Source of the DNA: Runella zeae DSM 19591
GTDB lineage: Bacteria > Bacteroidota > Bacteroidia > Cytophagales > Spirosomataceae
Direction: 5' to 3'
DNA: 64,000 nucleotides
Assembly: GCF_000423565.1 (NCBI RefSeq)
Contig: NZ_KE384045.1
Span: 1 to 64,000 of the forward strand
Below, piece after piece: positions 60,539 through 64,000 of this stretch; the stretch's first letter is position 1; every line of letters starts with the position of its first letter. The notes below the pieces were generated by a model that saw only the letters and a list, made by a program, of their open reading frames with translations, was not told where the DNA came from and ran no database searches. The position numbers were made by a program, and so were the translations under genes.

Positions 60539-61337
60539 TAAGAATTTCGGTTATCTTTTTGGGAAAGATTACTATCAAGGTTATTTTGACCAGAATCGAA
60601 GTGAGCAACAACAAAAAACGTTTTTTGATAATAAACATCAACCTTTTTTTAAAGAAACTTTTTCCTTCAATAACTCTGCCCCTGCTCCTGATAACGAATT
60701 CGACCTTACGACCCGCTATCCTGGCTTGGTACTTGGTACGGGTTACGGGCATGGTGTAAAGGGAGTAACGGGCGATTTTAAAATTGGTTTTTCGTTTGAC
60801 TATACTACGGGATTACCCATCATTCCTGGTAGTAGCTTAAAAGGTACACTACGGTCGGTTTTTCCCAATGAAAAAGGGGCTCACGTTCACAAAAATGCAT
60901 CAGACACTATAAAAGATGAAAAACGTAAGTATATCAGAACAATACTAAAAGTAGCCGACGATTTTGATGTAGATGCCTTAGAGTTGGAAATTTTTGAGGG
61001 AAAAGTAAATGGCCAATACCTGCCTATGAGCAAGCATGATGTGTTTTTGGATGCTGAAATTGTAAAACCTAATTCTAAAGGACTGATTTTTGGTGATGAT
61101 TATATCACGCCTCACGTAGATACCGAAACCCGCAAACCCGCACCACTCAAAAACCCGACGCCGCTTCGGTTCCTAAAAATCCTACCCAACGTTACCTTTC
61201 GTTTTTCGTTTGAGTTGCAGGATGGACTACTTATCTCCGCAACCCAAAAACTCGCTCTCTTCCAACAAATCCTCCTTGACCTTGGCATTGGGGCTAAAAC
61301 CAATGTCGGTTATGGCCGACTCAAACCTTCTGAATAA
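60522..61337 (+). CDS. cmr6: Cmr6 (Cas7-family RAMP)
   Basis: This 271-residue protein carries Cmr6 marks: GTGYGHGVKGVTGDFKIGFS, TGLPIIPGSSLKGTLRSVFP and the C-terminal GIGAKTNVGYGRL loop. It caps the complex beside Cmr1. Two ATGs, 60522 and 60528, are in frame near the end of cmr5; the second is a plausible alternative. It ends 2 bases before cas6. Length is normal. Confidence 0.88.
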   Translation: MKMKTNKNFGYLFGKDYYQGYFDQNRSEQQQKTFFDNKHQPFFKETFSFNNSAPAPDNEFDLTTRYPGLVLGTGYGHGVKGVTGDFKIGFSFDYTTGLPIIPGSSLKGTLRSVFPNEKGAHVHKNASDTIKDEKRKYIRTILKVADDFDVDALELEIFEGKVNGQYLPMSKHDVFLDAEIVKPNSKGLIFGDDYITPHVDTETRKPAPLKNPTPLRFLKILPNVTFRFSFELQDGLLISATQKLALFQQILLDLGIGAKTNVGYGRLKPSE

Positions 61338-61339
61338 CT

Positions 61340-62053
61340 ATGCCTGCTTCGATACTTACCGTTGTCTTTGAAAATCACTACTTACAGGCTTATGATATTC
61401 CGCAGTGGCGGCGGGTGGTCAATGATGTGGTGGGGTGGCAGGAGCCGCTCTTGCACAATCATACGCCCGAAGGTGGCGAAACGCACGCTTATCCGCTCGT
61501 GCAGTTTCGGGCGGTGAGGGGGCGGGGGGCGCTTGTGGGAGTAGGAGCTGGAGCGGAGGTATTGCTGCGGATCATGCCCCTGCTGCAAACTGAACTCGGC
61601 AAAATCCAGCTTGAACTCGACCAAGCGGCGATGCAGGAAGGGCAAACGGGGTTTTTTCAGTATGCTCTCTACCGTTGGTTGGCGTTGAGTCCGATCAACT
61701 ATGCCGAATGGCGACAAACGCGCTCGCTACGCCTACACGTGGCGCATCTAGAACGTATCTTGACGGGCCAATTGCTTGGCCTTCTCAAAACACTACAATT
61801 AGAACCGCTGCCCAAAGTGGTAGTGGAAATAGAGCACTTAGACGAACTAGGGCATTTTAGCATCCCGACCGATAAGGGCGAAGTGCAGCATTTGGCTTTT
61901 GATGTGAAGTTTAGCTGCAATGTAGCCGTGCCTCAGCATCAGTTGGGGATTGGCAAGTTTAGTTCTAAAGGCTATGGGATTTTGGAAATGCAGATGAAAC
62001 CCCAATATCATGGCTCGCCTCAACAAAATCAAAAAGATAAAAAAACTCGCTGA
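61340..62053 (+). CDS. cas6: Cas6-like CRISPR RNA endoribonuclease
   Basis: This 237-residue protein has YPLVQFRAVRGRGALVGVGA and an ending GIGKFSSKGYGILEMQ; the C-terminal G-I-G-K-F-S-S-K-G-Y-G-I-L is the Cas6 G-rich loop. It cuts the pre-crRNA in each repeat. Candidate catalytic His residues exist (HLERILTG-type segment, HNHTPEGG), but I cannot assign one. It starts 2 bases after cmr6 and overlaps the RT gene by 44 bases. Base composition is clearly more G+C-rich than cmr1 or CorA. Confidence 0.78.
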   Translation: MPASILTVVFENHYLQAYDIPQWRRVVNDVVGWQEPLLHNHTPEGGETHAYPLVQFRAVRGRGALVGVGAGAEVLLRIMPLLQTELGKIQLELDQAAMQEGQTGFFQYALYRWLALSPINYAEWRQTRSLRLHVAHLERILTGQLLGLLKTLQLEPLPKVVVEIEHLDELGHFSIPTDKGEVQHLAFDVKFSCNVAVPQHQLGIGKFSSKGYGILEMQMKPQYHGSPQQNQKDKKTR

Positions 62054-63056
62054 GTATTTTGCAAGTATTCATACTACGGAGCAGCTTGCTACTTTTGTAG
62101 GTGTACCAGTTTATCAGCTTACTTTATTGGCGGAGTTTCCAGCTTATAACTGTTTTAGTATTCCCAAACAAAATGGGAAGCCGAGGATGATTGAGGATCC
62201 TCACAAACCTCTCAAAAAAGTGCAACAAATCCTCAATTCGGCCTTACAGTGCGGGTATTACTGTAATAAAACCCACGCTGCTTTTGGGTTTTTGCTAAAT
62301 CCTGAAGACGATACTGACCCACGCAATATCCTCACCAATGCGCAACGGCATATCAACCGCCTGTGGTTGCTCAATGTCGATTATGTGGATTTCTTTCACG
62401 CAGTAAGTACCCACCGAGTTGTGGAGCTGCTATTGTCTGATTATTTTTCGTTTGATGAGCCTACCGCTCTACTTATAGCGCAGCTTTGTACTTACAAAGG
62501 ACGTTTACCCATGGGTGCGCCCACTTCGCCAGTACTTTCCAATTGGGCTGCTCGTACACTCGATGAGGAATTGCTTGCATGGTCGCACCGCCATGGTTTT
62601 GTTTATATGCGCTTTGCTGATGATCTAACGTTTTCGAGACAGGAGCCTATTTTACCACAGCATGTTCAGGAAATAAGGGCGATTTCGACGGTAAATGGAT
62701 TTACGTTTAATGAACAAAAACTCAAAATATGTGCACCAAGTGCCGAAAAAATAGTAACGGGGCTAGTAGTTGGTAAAAACGGCGTACAGTTACCTAGTGG
62801 CTTTTTAGGGGAGTTGGAAGCCGAAATCCTGAAATTTAGAACTGTACTTGAAGTACAAGCCCGTGCAGGTAGGGCGCAATCAGTATGGGTAGAGGAATTT
62901 AGGACGCAACTTGAAGGACATTTAAGTTTTGCTTCTTTTGTATTAGGAGAAGACCACGCCGATTATCGTCGTTTATCTCGTTTGTTGGAGGAGGCTATGC
63001 AGCCCTCAGTGGCCCACGATAGTGTAAGTTGGTTACATTTTAACTATTTTTTCTGA
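62010..63056 (+). CDS. Reverse transcriptase associated with CRISPR adaptation
   Basis: This 348-residue RT is separate from, not fused to, Cas1. Motif A Asp124 lies in LLNVDYVDFFHAV, the palm motif LPMGAPTSPVLSNWAA near 166-181 matches group II-intron/retron-type RTs, and the active-site FADD lies at 202-205 in YMRFADDLTFSRQ. It has no endonuclease or maturase tail. RTs adjacent to Cas1 in type III systems allow spacers to be made from RNA. It overlaps cas6 upstream and lies 1 base before cas1. Confidence 0.88.
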   Translation: MARLNKIKKIKKLAEYFASIHTTEQLATFVGVPVYQLTLLAEFPAYNCFSIPKQNGKPRMIEDPHKPLKKVQQILNSALQCGYYCNKTHAAFGFLLNPEDDTDPRNILTNAQRHINRLWLLNVDYVDFFHAVSTHRVVELLLSDYFSFDEPTALLIAQLCTYKGRLPMGAPTSPVLSNWAARTLDEELLAWSHRHGFVYMRFADDLTFSRQEPILPQHVQEIRAISTVNGFTFNEQKLKICAPSAEKIVTGLVVGKNGVQLPSGFLGELEAEILKFRTVLEVQARAGRAQSVWVEEFRTQLEGHLSFASFVLGEDHADYRRLSRLLEEAMQPSVAHDSVSWLHFNYFF

Positions 63057-63057
63057 T

Positions 63058-64000
63058 ATGCAACTCGTCTTAGATACGCATGGCTTGATGGTCGGCAAGC
63101 GCAACGGCTGTTTTCATATCAAATCTAAAACCCATACGCGTAGTATTAGCCCTTTGAAAGTGAGTAGTATTGCAGTGGCTAGTTATTGCGTACTCAGCAC
63201 TTCGGCCATAATGCTGGCCGTAGAGCACCAGATACCCATTTATTTTTTGGATACAATGGGGCAAGTATCGGCACGATTGGGGGCGGCTTCTTATGGAAAT
63301 CATGCTACTTTACGCCGGCAGCAAGTGCATTTTGTACATGTGGTGGGAGCCTTAAAATGGTGCAAAACGCTGTTTGTACTCAAAACTACCGAGCAGCTTC
63401 AAAATGTAGCACTGCTTCGTAGCCGTCGTTCTCGTTTTGGAGAAGAAATCCAACCCCTTCAAAATGCTATAGAGCGTGAATTATCGGCCTTGCGTTCTAC
63501 TTATCACCTTGATTTGGAACAAGCACGGGGGCAGTTAGCGAGTCAGGAGGCAATTATGGCACGTTATTATTGGCAGATTTTGGCGATGACGTTGCCAGCA
63601 CCTTTTGATTTTGATGGTCGTAGCCGTCGGCCTGCCCAAGACAATTTTAATGCTGCCCTCAACTATTGCTATGGGATGCTTTATGGTATGGTAGAAACGG
63701 CGATTTTTTCGGTGGGCCTTGACCCTTATCTCGGGATTTGGCACGCCGACCAGTACAACAAACCTACCTTGAGTTATGACCTCATTGAGCCGTTTCGACC
63801 TTGGATGGATGCCTTACTAATTGGACAAGTGCTAGATGGGCAACTGACAGATGATATGTTTGAACATAAAGACAATGGGGTATGGGTAGCAAAAAAAGGG
63901 AAGAGATATATTATACCGTTGTTTCATGCCTATATGAATCAACGATGTGCTTTTAGAGAAAATATCACTACCCGTCGCAATCATATTTATAGATTAGCGG
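63058..64000 (+). CDS. cas1: Cas1 integrase, 3' end cut by window edge
   Basis: The ATG is at 63058, one base after the RT stop. The 314 codons seen begin MQLVLDTHGLMVGKRNGCFH. Cas1 features: VEHQIPIYFLDTMGQVSARL, the conserved Glu in the helix before ARYYWQILAM, NFNAALNYCYGMLYGMVETA, and the His/Asp/Glu in GIWHADQYNKPTLSYDLIEP. These residues form the metal site for spacer integration. The frame is open to the end of the window, so the stop and, presumably, cas2 and the array lie to the right. Confidence 0.93.
   Translation, partial: MQLVLDTHGLMVGKRNGCFHIKSKTHTRSISPLKVSSIAVASYCVLSTSAIMLAVEHQIPIYFLDTMGQVSARLGAASYGNHATLRRQQVHFVHVVGALKWCKTLFVLKTTEQLQNVALLRSRRSRFGEEIQPLQNAIERELSALRSTYHLDLEQARGQLASQEAIMARYYWQILAMTLPAPFDFDGRSRRPAQDNFNAALNYCYGMLYGMVETAIFSVGLDPYLGIWHADQYNKPTLSYDLIEPFRPWMDALLIGQVLDGQLTDDMFEHKDNGVWVAKKGKRYIIPLFHAYMNQRCAFRENITTRRNHIYRLA

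Noticed and set aside
52936-64000. Search for a CRISPR array or cas2 within the defence region
   Set aside because: No direct repeats of 28-40 bases with unique spacers were seen; the region is filled by coding genes to the window edge.

Overview
The window is chromosomal DNA of a Bacteroidota bacterium, most likely a cytophagal. The evidence is TAnnTTTG-type -7 promoter boxes, weak or absent Shine-Dalgarno sequences, many lipoproteins with short lipoboxes, a DUF6089-like barrel, an OmpA protein with thrombospondin-3 repeats, and RHS cassettes. The genus cannot be fixed from the sequence alone.

Layout. (1) 1-6.7 kb is an AT-rich accessory island. It holds the 3' end of an IS5-type transposase and a decayed RHS/polymorphic-toxin cassette array: orphan toxin tips, an RHS-core fragment, a frameshifted tip and several immunity-type genes. 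Cassette junctions carry copies of a short hairpin-containing repeat, and an imperfect ~105 bp direct repeat lies at each edge of the array. (2) 6.7-31 kb is core metabolism and stress: cydAB, a two-component system divergent from a CzcCBA-type heavy-metal efflux operon, nhaA, a TPR lipid-/periplasm-type protein, a second paralogous two-component system with a coiled-coil membrane protein and a DUF389 protein, a tandem UspA, two aminopeptidase P genes, MgtC, a nucleoside-diphosphate-sugar epimerase-like protein and a GNAT. (3) 31-50 kb is housekeeping: GDPD, NIPSNAP plus cytochrome c, two glycosyltransferases, rplS, dapF, rhodanese, a PDZ-alpha/beta hydrolase lacking the usual nucleophile, an M28 peptidase, DJ-1/PfpI, EamA, a sulfite-oxidase-like enzyme, leucyl aminopeptidase, OmpA/TSP3 and a barrel paralogue, UbiA, tRNA-Gly and tRNA-Leu. 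(4) 50.2-64 kb is a second accessory, defence-rich region: a single gene between two attC-like inverted-end elements, a hipBA pair, and then a long co-directional CRISPR operon.

The most interesting system is the CRISPR operon from 53119 to beyond the right edge: DHH-type phosphodiesterase (NrN-like) - CorA-like membrane protein - cmr1 - cmr2/cas10 - cmr3 - cmr4 - cmr5 - cmr6 - cas6 - reverse transcriptase - cas1. Genes overlap or are only a few bases apart, so it reads as one transcript. Cas10 keeps the GGDD cyclase/polymerase motif but shows no HD nuclease domain. No Csm6/Csx1/Can-type effector is present; the only candidate effector is the CorA channel. By analogy with the Bacteroides fragilis type III-B system, I infer that target RNA binding triggers SAM-AMP synthesis, that SAM-AMP opens CorA in the membrane, and that the DHH protein degrades the signal. 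The cas6-RT-cas1 block at the 3' end suggests spacer acquisition from RNA. The combination of a CorA/SAM-AMP output with an RT-based adaptation module in one operon is the main item for follow-up. No CRISPR array lies inside the window; cas2 and the array should be to the right of position 64000.
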